A DNA stretch of 51,598 nucleotides from DASVDK01 sp036381125 [NCBI: Thermodesulfobacteriota bacterium] (GTDB lineage: Bacteria; DASVDK01), in the NCBI GenBank assembly GCA_036381125.1, contig DASVDK010000154.1, positions 1-51,598 of the forward strand. Reading direction: 5' to 3'. Every line of letters starts with the position of its first letter. The first letter of the stretch is position 1. The notes under the pieces were generated by a model. The model searched no databases. It was not told where the DNA came from and saw only the letters and a program-made list of their open reading frames with translations. The position numbers and the translations under genes are program-made. Positions 34,841-42,139 of the stretch are shown in pieces.

Positions 34841-35455
34841 CTACCGCCCGCGCGGGGCGGGCAGGAGCCTCGTCAGCACCGTCGCCTGGAACTCGGTGGC
34901 GACGCAGTCCATGTAGATCTCGTCGTAGAGGTGGCTGCCGAGCCGCTTGCACTCCCGGCGCCGGCCGATCACCCGGAAGCCGGCCCGCTCGTAGGCGCGG
35001 ATCCCCCGCTCGTTGAAGGCGTAGACGCGCAGCATCACGTTGTGGAGGCCGAGCGCCACGAAGGCGTACTCGAGCACGAGTCGGGTGGCCTCCGTCCCGT
35101 ACCCCTTTCCCCACGACGCCTTCTCGCCGATGAGGATCCCGAAGTCCGCGCGCCGGTTGGCCTGGTCCACGTCGTGGAGACCGGTGAGGCCGATGGGGCG
35201 GAGTCCCGGGCGCTCGTAGATCGTGAAGACCACGTCGCGCTCGCTCGTCGCCACGCGGTCGTAGAACCGATCCTCGAACTCGCGGACGCGCGGCCGCATG
35301 CCCATGTCGGTCGACCGCGTCACCTCGAAGTCGTTGACCCACCGCTCGTAGAGCGGCAGGAGGTCGCGGCGTAGCGGCCCGAGCGCCACGCGCTCGCCCG
35401 CGATGCTGATGATCGGCGCCTCCGCGGAGGCCTGCCCGGTCATGCCTCGAAGCAT
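34841..35455 (-). CDS. GNAT-family N-acetyltransferase (RimJ/RimL type)
   Basis: This 204-residue protein starts at ATG 35455, supported by GGGGAGGTGGT directly before it. The ATG at 35443 would be too far from that site. The GNAT acetyl-CoA loop is GEKASWGKGYGTEA. Flanking strands carry GDRDV-like and PIGLTGLHDVD segments, and NERGIRAYERAGFRVIGRRRE is the RimL-type C-terminal motif. It acetylates an amino group of a protein terminus or a small molecule. The substrate is unknown. It sits between proB and a regulatory insert and faces proB tail to tail. Confidence 0.9.
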   Translation of the reverse strand: MLRGMTGQASAEAPIISIAGERVALGPLRRDLLPLYERWVNDFEVTRSTDMGMRPRVREFEDRFYDRVATSERDVVFTIYERPGLRPIGLTGLHDVDQANRRADFGILIGEKASWGKGYGTEATRLVLEYAFVALGLHNVMLRVYAFNERGIRAYERAGFRVIGRRRECKRLGSHLYDEIYMDCVATEFQATVLTRLLPAPRGR

Positions 35456-35552
35456 ACCACCTCCCCTCGCGGCCTCGGGTCCCGAACCTGCGGCGCCGGA
35501 CCGCACGCGGTCGGGCCGCGACCCAGACACCGCGGGCGGCGGCGACCGCCCG

Positions 35553-35894
35553 CTACCCGCCAGCCTCCGCCCTCACCCGCACGTACCGCGAGGGGGTCAC
35601 GCCGGTCACCCGGCGGAAGGTCCGCGCGAAGTGGCTCGGGCTCGAGAAGCCGACTCGAAGGGCGAGTTCGGCGACGGTGACGCGCTCGGTCGCGAGGATC
35701 GCGATGGCTCGCCGGACGGCGCTTCCCGTTCGCCGGCCGTAGCGCCGGGCCAGGTAGGCGGCCAGCGCGTGCGACATGGCGTCGCAGTACGTCGGGTCGA
35801 GCCGACCGTCGCACGCATGGAGGCGCGCGAACTCGGCGACGATCGACCTCACGCAGTGCCACAGCCTCGTCAACGTCGGCGTGATCGTCCCCAT
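35553..35894 (-). pseudogene. eroded AraC-family regulator (sensor domain and first HTH missing)
   Basis: The frame encodes a recognisable second AraC HTH (VTVAELALRVGFSSPSHFARTFRRVTGVTPSRYV). It is preceded by SHALAAYLARRYG, which in AraC proteins is the linker before the first HTH. Here the two are only about ten residues apart, so the whole first HTH is lost, and the ~150-residue N-terminal sensor is absent as well. The start (ATG 35894) is arbitrary, as no good ribosome site is seen. It is most likely a decaying gene. A functional minimal DNA-binding peptide is a less likely reading. Confidence 0.7.
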
Positions 35895-36067
35895 CCTGAA
35901 GGCCCGGAAGTCGGCCCTTTCCGTTTCCACCCCTGCTGACCTGCAATCCGGAAGACGTCGAAGCCCGACCCTGGGGGGCCGAGGGCCGGGCGGGATTCTC
36001 GCCCGGCTCCGCCGCACGGGGCCGGCGAGGGCGGGCGCTCCCCGCGTCGCCGCCCCGTACGCACCGC

Positions 36068-36105
36068 TTGACAGGGGGGGAGGCGATTATTTAGAAGTGC
36101 TAAAT
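36068..36105 (+). promoter_or_regulatory. marR promoter with embedded operator
   Basis: TTGACA (36068-36073) and TTAGAA (36091-36096) are 17 bases apart. A perfect inverted repeat ATTTAG-aagtg-CTAAAT (36089-36105) overlaps the -10 and runs up to the ATG at 36106. Its size and position fit MarR autorepression. The ATG lies 9 bases after the -10 with no ribosome site, so the mRNA is probably leaderless. Confidence 0.7.
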
Positions 36106-36783
36106 ATGAATCGCCGCTCCCCCTCAGCAGGCTCGCCCGGGGCAGTGTCCCAGCGACTCGCCGCGGGCCTCGCCAGGATCGGCGTCGCCCTGCGGGGCCA
36201 GGCCTGGACACACGGCGCCGCTCGCGGCCTCACCCCCACGCAGGCTCAGGTGCTCGCGCTCGTGCGCGCCCGCGGCCCGATCCGGCTCACCGTCGTGGCC
36301 GACGAACTGGCCGTCACCCCGGCGACCGCCAGCGCCGCGGTCGCCGCGCTGGCGCGCAAAGGGCTCGTCGAGAAGCGCCCCGCCCCCGACGACGGCCGGG
36401 CGATCGCGATCCATCTCACGCCGGCCGGACGCCGCGAGGCGCAGGCGAGCGCCGAGTGGCCGGACGCCCTGCTCGAGGCCCTGGAGGAGATGTCCCCGGC
36501 GGAGCAGGCCGTCCTGCTGCGCCTGGTCGGCACGATCATTCGGGGCCTTCAGGAGCGCGGCGCCATCCCGATCCAGCGCATGTGCGTGGGGTGCCGATAC
36601 TTCCGGCCGAACGTCCACGACGACCCCGGCGCCCCCCATCACTGCGATTACGTCGACGCCCCGTTCGGGGACCTCGACCTCAGGCTCGACTGTCGCGACT
36701 TCGAGAGCGCCGATGCACGGCTCGGCGCCGACAACTGGCAGCGTTTCGTCGCGTACGCACGTGGCAAGGAGGGCACCTCATGA
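36106..36783 (+). CDS. MarR-family regulator with C-terminal Cys/His cluster
   Basis: This 225-residue protein starts at ATG 36106. The MarR winged helix is at about residues 15-145 (LTPTQAQVLALVRARGPIRLTVVADELAVTPATASAAVAALARKGL, DDGRAIAIHLTPAGRR). Beyond the normal MarR end lies an extra domain with C160-x2-C163, H171, H178-H179-C180 and C196 in the pattern CVGCRYFRP...PHHCDYVDAPFGDLDLRLDC, suited to binding a metal ion or sensing redox. Its stop overlaps the start of an exported protein as ATGA. A perfect operator-like repeat lies at its own promoter. Regulon beyond itself is unknown. Confidence 0.9.
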   Translation: MNRRSPSAGSPGAVSQRLAAGLARIGVALRGQAWTHGAARGLTPTQAQVLALVRARGPIRLTVVADELAVTPATASAAVAALARKGLVEKRPAPDDGRAIAIHLTPAGRREAQASAEWPDALLEALEEMSPAEQAVLLRLVGTIIRGLQERGAIPIQRMCVGCRYFRPNVHDDPGAPHHCDYVDAPFGDLDLRLDCRDFESADARLGADNWQRFVAYARGKEGTS

Positions 36784-37514
36784 CTCGCTCGCTTCGTCTC
36801 GCACCACCGGCGCTCGTCCTCGCGCTGGGGCTCGCGGCGTCGCCGGCCGTCGCACACGACATCACCGCCGAGGCCGGCAACGCCGAGCCGGCGTTCGACG
36901 TGGTCCACGCAACGGTCACGGCGGAGGATCGCTGGCTCGTCTTCCGCATGGCCGTGAGCGGGCGGGCGGGGGAGAGCAGGCCGGCTCGCACCGGGCAGCT
37001 CGCCGGCGCCCGGGTCTTCTCCTACGTCTGGCCGACGAAGCTCGACAGCGCCGCGGTAGGCTTCGACGCCGCGCAGGGCGTCCTCGCCCTCGCCGTCACG
37101 TCGCACCCCGACTTCGACGACACCCCGCTCTTCGACGAGAACGGCGACGGCAGCCGCGACAACGACGGCGACCTCTGGCACACGCACTGGGTCGTGCTCG
37201 TCCCCGACCAGGAGACGTGCAAGGGCGGCCTCAAGGTCAAGGACATCCCCCCGGGCGCCGCGCCGAAGCTCCCCGCCACGTGGCCGGGGCTTCCCATCCT
37301 GATCGACAGCCCCGGCTACTCGCCGACGCTCGCGGAGAGCCGGGTCGAGGTGCGCGTGCCGTTCCGTCGCGCGCGCGAACTCGTCGGGGTCGCGTTCGAC
37401 GGCGTGACGAGCGGGCTGCGCGTGAACGAGAGCGTCCACGCTCCGCTCCTCTGCGTCGAGCAGGTCTTCGACGTGGCGTCGGGCGACCTCGCCATGCCGG
37501 GACGGGTGAAGTAG
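36780..37514 (+). CDS. exported protein of unknown function with acidic EF-hand-like loop
   Basis: This 244-residue protein starts at ATG 36780, inside the last codons of the MarR gene. A signal peptide (LRLAPPALVLALGLAASPAVA) is probably cleaved before HDITAE. The mature part looks like beta-strands. Residues about 118-131 (FDENGDGSRDNDGD) form an acidic loop resembling an EF-hand/Ca-binding motif, directly followed by WHTHWVVLV, a possible metal-binding His pair. Two cysteines (in ETCKGG and LLCVEQ) could form a disulfide. I do not recognise a named family. Coupling to a Cys-cluster MarR suggests a regulated periplasmic response to a metal or oxidant. Confidence 0.8.
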   Translation: MTRSLRLAPPALVLALGLAASPAVAHDITAEAGNAEPAFDVVHATVTAEDRWLVFRMAVSGRAGESRPARTGQLAGARVFSYVWPTKLDSAAVGFDAAQGVLALAVTSHPDFDDTPLFDENGDGSRDNDGDLWHTHWVVLVPDQETCKGGLKVKDIPPGAAPKLPATWPGLPILIDSPGYSPTLAESRVEVRVPFRRARELVGVAFDGVTSGLRVNESVHAPLLCVEQVFDVASGDLAMPGRVK

Positions 37515-37540
37515 CGCCGGCCCGGCGTCCGCGGCCCCTT

Positions 37541-37633
37541 GGAGCCGCGACGTATCTGACGAACGACCGCGATCTCCCGCGGATCCCGGGCCTGCGGATC
37601 CTCCAGCTCCGCGACTACCTCGGACGCGGCTGA
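37541..37633 (+). pseudogene. remnant of a PIN-domain (VapC-type) toxin gene
   Basis: Thirty codons before TGA 37631-37633 encode [20 protein letters not shown] and then RDYL. This matches the last strand and helix of PIN-domain ribonucleases (the LTND...PGL...L..Y pattern containing the final acidic site). No start, no upstream catalytic Asp and no antitoxin are present. It lies between the exported-protein gene and proA, marking past insertion and loss at this site. Confidence 0.6.
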
Positions 37634-37712
37634 GCCGCGCGGTCAGGCATCTCGACCGCCACCGCGTCCCGCCGCGGGCTATCATTGGGAATTCCATCCG
37701 GAGGCACCGGCC

Positions 37713-39008
37713 ATGACCACCAGGACCGCCGCCAGGGAGCCCGGGGACGACCTCCGCGCCGAGGTCCGCGCCATGGCGCGGGCCGCGCGCGAGGCGGCCC
37801 GCCGGCTTTCGGCGCTGCCGACCGCCGCCAAGAACGCGGCCCTCCTCGCGGCCGCCGACCGCCTAGAGTCCGCGGCCGGCCGGGAGGCGCTCGCGGCCGC
37901 CAACGCCGAGGACGTGGCGGCGGCGAAGGCCGCCGGGCTCGCGGCCCCGATGGTAGACCGCCTGACGCTGACCGACGCGCGGATCGCCCAGATGGCGGCC
38001 GGCCTGCGCGAGGTCGCGGCGCTGCCCGACCCGGTCGGCGAGACGGTGAAGCGATGGCGCCGGCCGACGGGGCTCGAGGTGGCGCGCGTCCGGATCCCCC
38101 TCGGCGTCATCGCCATCATCTACGAGGCGCGCCCCAACGTCACCGCCGACGCCGCGGCGCTCTGCGTGAAGGCGGGCAACGCCGCCCTGCTCAAGGGGGG
38201 CTCCGAGGCGCGGCGGTCGAACGCGGCCATCGGACGGCTCCTCGAGGAGGCCTTCGCCGGCGCGGGGGTTCCGGCCGGCGCCGTGCAGGTCATCGCCACC
38301 GCCGACCGCACGGCCACCGAGGAGCTGCTCACGCTCGACGAGGACATCGACCTCGTCATCCCCCGGGGCGGCGAGGGGCTCATCCGCTTCGTGGCCGAGC
38401 GCTCCCGCATCCCGGTCCTCAAGCACTACAAGGGGGTCTGCCACGTCTACGTGGACCGCGCGGCGAACCTCGACACGGCCGAGGCGATCGTGGTGAACGC
38501 CAAGGCGCAGCGCCCCTCGACCTGCAACGCGATGGAGACGCTCCTCGTGCACGCCGAGATCGCGCCGAGGGCCGTTCCCCGCCTCGCGGCCGCGCTCCGT
38601 GCGAAGGGGGTGCGGCTCAAGGGCGACGCGCGCGCGGCCTCGCTCGCGCCCGGCATCGAGCGGGCGACCGAGGCCGACTTCGGCGAGGAGTACCTCGACC
38701 TCGTGGCCAACGTCGCGGTGGTCGACGGTCTCGATGCCGCCATGGCCCACATCGCCCGCTACGGCTCGAACCACACCGAGTCGATCGTCACGGAGGACGC
38801 CGCGGCGGCCGAGCGCTTCCTGCGGGAGGTCCAGTCGTCCACCGTGCTCCACAACGCGTCGACCCGCCTCGCCGACGGCTTCGAGCTGGGGCTCGGCGCC
38901 GAGATCGGCATCAGCACGAGCAAGCTGCACGCGTTCGGTCCCATGGGGCTCGAGGAGCTCACGACGACCAAGTTCGTCGTCCGGGGCCAGGGGCAGCTCC
39001 GAGGGTGA
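37713..39008 (+). CDS. proA: gamma-glutamyl phosphate reductase
   Basis: This 431-residue protein starts at ATG 37713 after CGGAGG. A -10-like TATCAT sits at 37680-37685, so it has its own promoter. The catalytic cysteine is C271 in [39 protein letters not shown] and the C-terminal [26 protein letters not shown] are diagnostic. It reduces glutamyl-5-phosphate to the semialdehyde for proline synthesis, working with proB upstream. Its stop overlaps nadD as GTGA. Confidence 0.98.
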   Translation: MTTRTAAREPGDDLRAEVRAMARAAREAARRLSALPTAAKNAALLAAADRLESAAGREALAAANAEDVAAAKAAGLAAPMVDRLTLTDARIAQMAAGLREVAALPDPVGETVKRWRRPTGLEVARVRIPLGVIAIIYEARPNVTADAAALCVKAGNAALLKGGSEARRSNAAIGRLLEEAFAGAGVPAGAVQVIATADRTATEELLTLDEDIDLVIPRGGEGLIRFVAERSRIPVLKHYKGVCHVYVDRAANLDTAEAIVVNAKAQRPSTCNAMETLLVHAEIAPRAVPRLAAALRAKGVRLKGDARAASLAPGIERATEADFGEEYLDLVANVAVVDGLDAAMAHIARYGSNHTESIVTEDAAAAERFLREVQSSTVLHNASTRLADGFELGLGAEIGISTSKLHAFGPMGLEELTTTKFVVRGQGQLRG

Positions 39009-39676
39009 GCGGCGAGCCGCCCAGGTTCGGATTCCTCGGGGGCACCTTCGACCCGATCCACCTCGGCCACCTCCGGGCCGCCCTGGAGGTGGCCGAGGCG
39101 CTCGACCTCCCGGAGATCCGGTTCGTCCCCGCCCGGGTGCCGCCGCACAAGCTCGGCGAGCCGGTCACCCCCGCCGAGCACCGCGTGCGCATGCTCCAGG
39201 CGGCGATCCGGGGCGAGCGCCGCTTCCGGGTCGACCTGCGCGAACTCGACCGACCGGGCCCTTCCTATACCCTCGATACGGTCCGCAGCTACCTTGCCGA
39301 AGGGCTCAGGCCGACCTTCGTCATGGGCCTCGACTCGTACCTGTCCATCGCCACCTGGTACGAGTACGAGGCGCTGCTGGCGGCCTGCGACCACGCTGTC
39401 ATGACGCGGCCCGGGTACGTTCCGCAGCCGCTCGAGAACACCGTCCCGCTTGCCGCAGCCAGGCGCTTCTGGTACGATCCCGCCATTTCGGGGTATCGCC
39501 ACGAGAGCGGCGTCACGCTCAGGTTCGTGTCCGTGACGCCGATGGAGATCTCGTCGACGCAGATCCGGGAGACGGTGCAGGCAGGCCGCTCGCCAGCGTT
39601 CCTGGTCCCCCGGGCGGTCGAGCGGTACATCCGGAGTCAGGGACTCTACAGGGGAGGTCCCGCGAGGTTCGATTGA
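39005..39676 (+). CDS. nadD: nicotinate-nucleotide adenylyltransferase
   Basis: This 223-residue protein starts at GTG 39005, overlapping the proA stop. [19 protein letters not shown] contains the nucleotidyltransferase H-x-[12 protein letters not shown] and the C-terminal EISSTQIRE (ISSTxxR motif) confirm NadD. It adenylates nicotinate mononucleotide in NAD synthesis. Its stop overlaps the TTG start of rsfS, so proA-nadD-rsfS are translationally chained. Confidence 0.97.
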   Translation: MSGEPPRFGFLGGTFDPIHLGHLRAALEVAEALDLPEIRFVPARVPPHKLGEPVTPAEHRVRMLQAAIRGERRFRVDLRELDRPGPSYTLDTVRSYLAEGLRPTFVMGLDSYLSIATWYEYEALLAACDHAVMTRPGYVPQPLENTVPLAAARRFWYDPAISGYRHESGVTLRFVSVTPMEISSTQIRETVQAGRSPAFLVPRAVERYIRSQGLYRGGPARFD

Positions 39677-40065
39677 CCGATACGCTAGCCAGGGTCATCC
39701 GCGCGGCCGAGATCGCCTTCGACAAGAAGGCCGAGGGCCTCGCGGTCCTCGATGTCCGCGCCCTCACGTCCTACACCGACTACTTCCTCATCTGCCACGG
39801 TCGGTCCGACCGCCAGGTCCAGACGATCGCCGAGGCCATCCAGACGACCCTCAAGGCGGAGGGCGTTCGCCCGCTGGCCGTCGAAGGTGCGGATGCGGGA
39901 CAGTGGGTGCTCATGGACTACGACAGCTTCGTGGTCCACGTGTTCTACGAGCCGGTCCGGGCGTACTACGACCTCGATGCGCTCTGGGCGGACGCCGAGC
40001 GCGTTCCGCTGCCCGCCCACCTGCAGTCCGCAGCCGACTACGGACGGGGCGCCCGGTTCGCCTAG
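39673..40065 (+). CDS. rsfS: ribosome silencing factor RsfS
   Basis: The only start that fits is TTG 39673, in a TTGA overlap with the nadD stop. GAGG lies five bases upstream. The product is 130 residues. The RsfS/Iojap/YbeB profile is clear: AFDKKAEGLAVLDVRALTSYTDYFLI, SDRQVQTIAEAI, EGADAGQWVLMDYDSFVVHVF and YYDLDALWADA. It binds L14 of the 50S subunit and blocks subunit joining in nutrient limitation. Confidence 0.95.
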   Translation: MTDTLARVIRAAEIAFDKKAEGLAVLDVRALTSYTDYFLICHGRSDRQVQTIAEAIQTTLKAEGVRPLAVEGADAGQWVLMDYDSFVVHVFYEPVRAYYDLDALWADAERVPLPAHLQSAADYGRGARFA

Positions 40066-40179
40066 CCGCCGGCCGGGCGGCGCCGGCCGCACCGACCGCC
40101 GCGTGACGGCCCGGGCGGCGGCGAGGGGCCGGCCGGCGCTCGGCTGCTCCGACGCGGAGCGCCGGCCGGGCGCCGACTC

Positions 40180-40650
40180 GTGAGGATCACGGTCCTCTGG
40201 GTCGGCAAGACCCGGTCGGCCTTCCTGGCCGAGGGCATCGAGCACTACGCGCGACAGGCCGGCCGCTACGGGCCGGTCGAGACCCGCGCCGTCAAGGAGA
40301 GCCCGATCACCGCCAGGGCCGACCCCCGACGCATCCTGGCCGACGAGGGGGCGCGCCTGCTGGCCGCGCTGCCGGCCGGGGCGCACCTCGTGGCGCTCGA
40401 TCCGGGCGGCCAGGCCCTTGACTCCACCGGGCTGGCCGCGTATATCGGACGGCGGCGGGACGAGGGCGTGAAGGAGCTGGCCTTCGTCATCGGTGGGCCG
40501 CTGGGACTCGCCGACGCGGTCAGGAAGCGGGCCCACCTGGTCCTGTCCCTGTCGGCGATGACGTTGACGCACGAGATGGCCCGGCTCGTCCTCCTCGAGC
40601 AGATCTACCGGGCCGAGACGATCCTCCGCGGCGAGCCGTACCACAAGTAA
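40180..40650 (+). CDS. rlmH: 23S rRNA pseudouridine-1915 N3-methyltransferase
   Basis: This 156-residue protein starts at GTG 40180. The SPOUT-fold motifs are visible: LVALDPGGQALDS, ELAFVIGGPLGLAD and the C-terminal knot LSLSAMTLTHEMARLVLLEQIYRA, followed by the conserved GEPYHK end. It methylates the pseudouridine in helix 69 of 23S rRNA. It follows rsfS after a 114-bp GC-rich spacer in which I see no gene, and precedes the LapAB fusion by 14 bases. Confidence 0.97.
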   Translation: MRITVLWVGKTRSAFLAEGIEHYARQAGRYGPVETRAVKESPITARADPRRILADEGARLLAALPAGAHLVALDPGGQALDSTGLAAYIGRRRDEGVKELAFVIGGPLGLADAVRKRAHLVLSLSAMTLTHEMARLVLLEQIYRAETILRGEPYHK

Positions 40651-40664
40651 CCAGGGAGCCCGGC

Positions 40665-42035
40665 ATGTTCTTCCGGCGGTTCTGGACCATCCTCGGCATC
40701 GTCCTGGCGGTCGCGGCCTACGTCCGGCTCGACACGCTCAACACCGCCGTCGTCGAGTTCGTGTACTGGCCGGGGCGCTCGGTGACCGCCTCCGTCACCG
40801 ACCTCGTCGCGGGCGCCTTCGCCGTCGGCCTCGTCGTCGCCCTCGTGATCGGCTTCCTGCGCGAGGCGCGGCGGGCGCTGCGCCATCTGCGCGAGGCGAG
40901 GCGCAGCAAGCGGATCGAGGTGTCGCGCGACCTCTACCACCAGGGGTTGCACCACATCCTCCTCGGCAACCACGACAAGGCCCGGGCGCTCCTCACCCAG
41001 TCGCTCGAGAAGGACCCCACCAAGCCGAACGTGTACATCCGGCTCGCCGACCTCGCCGCGCAGGACGACGACTTCGCCACCGCGGTGCAGATGCTGCAAC
41101 GGGCGCGGCTCGTCGACGAGCAGAACCTCGAGGCGCGCTTCAAGCTCGCCCACTACCTGCGCGCCTCCGGCGACGTCCGGGGCGGGGCGCAGGTCCTCGA
41201 GCAGGTCCTCGAGCTGGACGCCACCAACCGCACGGCGCTCAGGGAGCTGCGCGAGCTGTACGTGGAGCTCAAGGACTGGGAGAAGGCGCACCGCGTGCAG
41301 CGCGACCTCGCCAGGCTCTCGCAGAACGACCGCTCGTCGGCCGGCCAGCAGGCGATGCTCCTCGGCCTCAAGTACGAGCTGGCCCGCTCGCTGATGGAGC
41401 AGGGACAGCAGGAGCGAGCCGAGAAGCTCCTGCGGGAGATCGTGAAGGCCGACCCGAGCTTCCGCCCGGGTCAGGTGGCGCTGGGCGACCTCCTCTACGC
41501 GCAGGGCGACAGCGAGGGGGCGGCCGAGGTCTGGCACGGCGCCTTCAAGCAGTCGGGCGACGTGGTCTTCCTCGCGCGCCTCGAGGAGATGTACCTCGCC
41601 GAGGCCGACCCGGGGAAGATCCTCGCCCTTTACCGCCAGGCCGTGGCGGAGTCGCCCGACGACCTCCGCCTGCGCCTCTTCTACGGTCGGCTCTGCCTCC
41701 GGCTCGAGATGGTGGAGGAGGCGCTCGACGCGCTGCGCTACGTCGAGGCCGCGGGCGTCGACACCCACGACCTCCACGTCCTCCTCGCCGAGGCCCACCG
41801 TCGTCGGGAGCGGTTCGCGGAGTCGGTCGAGGAGTTCAAGCGCGCGTTGAACCTGGGTGGTCGCCTGGAGATCCCGTACGTGTGCGGGCGGTGCCTCGCC
41901 GAATCGCCCGTCTGGGCGGCCCGCTGTCCCTCCTGCGGCTCCTGGGACAGCCTCGAGATGCGCGGGCGCGCCGAGCTCGAGCTGGCCCGGACCTCGGTCA
42001 GCGCGCTCCCCTCGCGCGTGTACCACGACATCTGA
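40665..42035 (+). CDS. lapB: LapB/YciM-type TPR protein with fused LapA-like N-terminal membrane domain
   Basis: This 456-residue protein starts at ATG 40665. Residues about 5-23 and 45-68 are two membrane helices, flanking WPGRSVTASVTDLVAGAF and ending in a basic stretch FLREARRALRHLREARR, as in LapA (DUF1049). TPRs follow from about residue 88 to 400 (RDLYHQGLHHILLGNHDKARALL onward). At the end is a rubredoxin-like zinc knuckle with C407-x2-C410 and C421-x2-C424. In E. coli LapB controls LPS synthesis by directing FtsH to LpxC, and LapA is a separate small protein. Here the two appear to be one chain. Confidence 0.88.
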   Translation: MFFRRFWTILGIVLAVAAYVRLDTLNTAVVEFVYWPGRSVTASVTDLVAGAFAVGLVVALVIGFLREARRALRHLREARRSKRIEVSRDLYHQGLHHILLGNHDKARALLTQSLEKDPTKPNVYIRLADLAAQDDDFATAVQMLQRARLVDEQNLEARFKLAHYLRASGDVRGGAQVLEQVLELDATNRTALRELRELYVELKDWEKAHRVQRDLARLSQNDRSSAGQQAMLLGLKYELARSLMEQGQQERAEKLLREIVKADPSFRPGQVALGDLLYAQGDSEGAAEVWHGAFKQSGDVVFLARLEEMYLAEADPGKILALYRQAVAESPDDLRLRLFYGRLCLRLEMVEEALDALRYVEAAGVDTHDLHVLLAEAHRRRERFAESVEEFKRALNLGGRLEIPYVCGRCLAESPVWAARCPSCGSWDSLEMRGRAELELARTSVSALPSRVYHDI

Positions 42036-42126
42036 GGCACGCGACCGGGGACGAGAACCCGACGGCCCCGATCCCGTACCGGTGGAAAAGCTCAAAGGTA
42101 GAGGCCTGACCCCACCGGGAACCGGC

Positions 42127-42132
42127 TACAAT
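42127..42132 (+). promoter_or_regulatory. -10 box of gpmI
   Basis: TACAAT matches the consensus at five of six positions and lies only 7 bases before the gpmI ATG, with no Shine-Dalgarno between. This points to a leaderless transcript. A good -35 is not evident. Confidence 0.45.
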
Positions 42133-42139
42133 CGTCGCC

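Noticed and set aside
42103-42116. REP-like remnant before gpmI (GGCCTGACCCCAC)
   Set aside because: The match is limited to a dozen bases of a GC-rich motif and has no partner arm.
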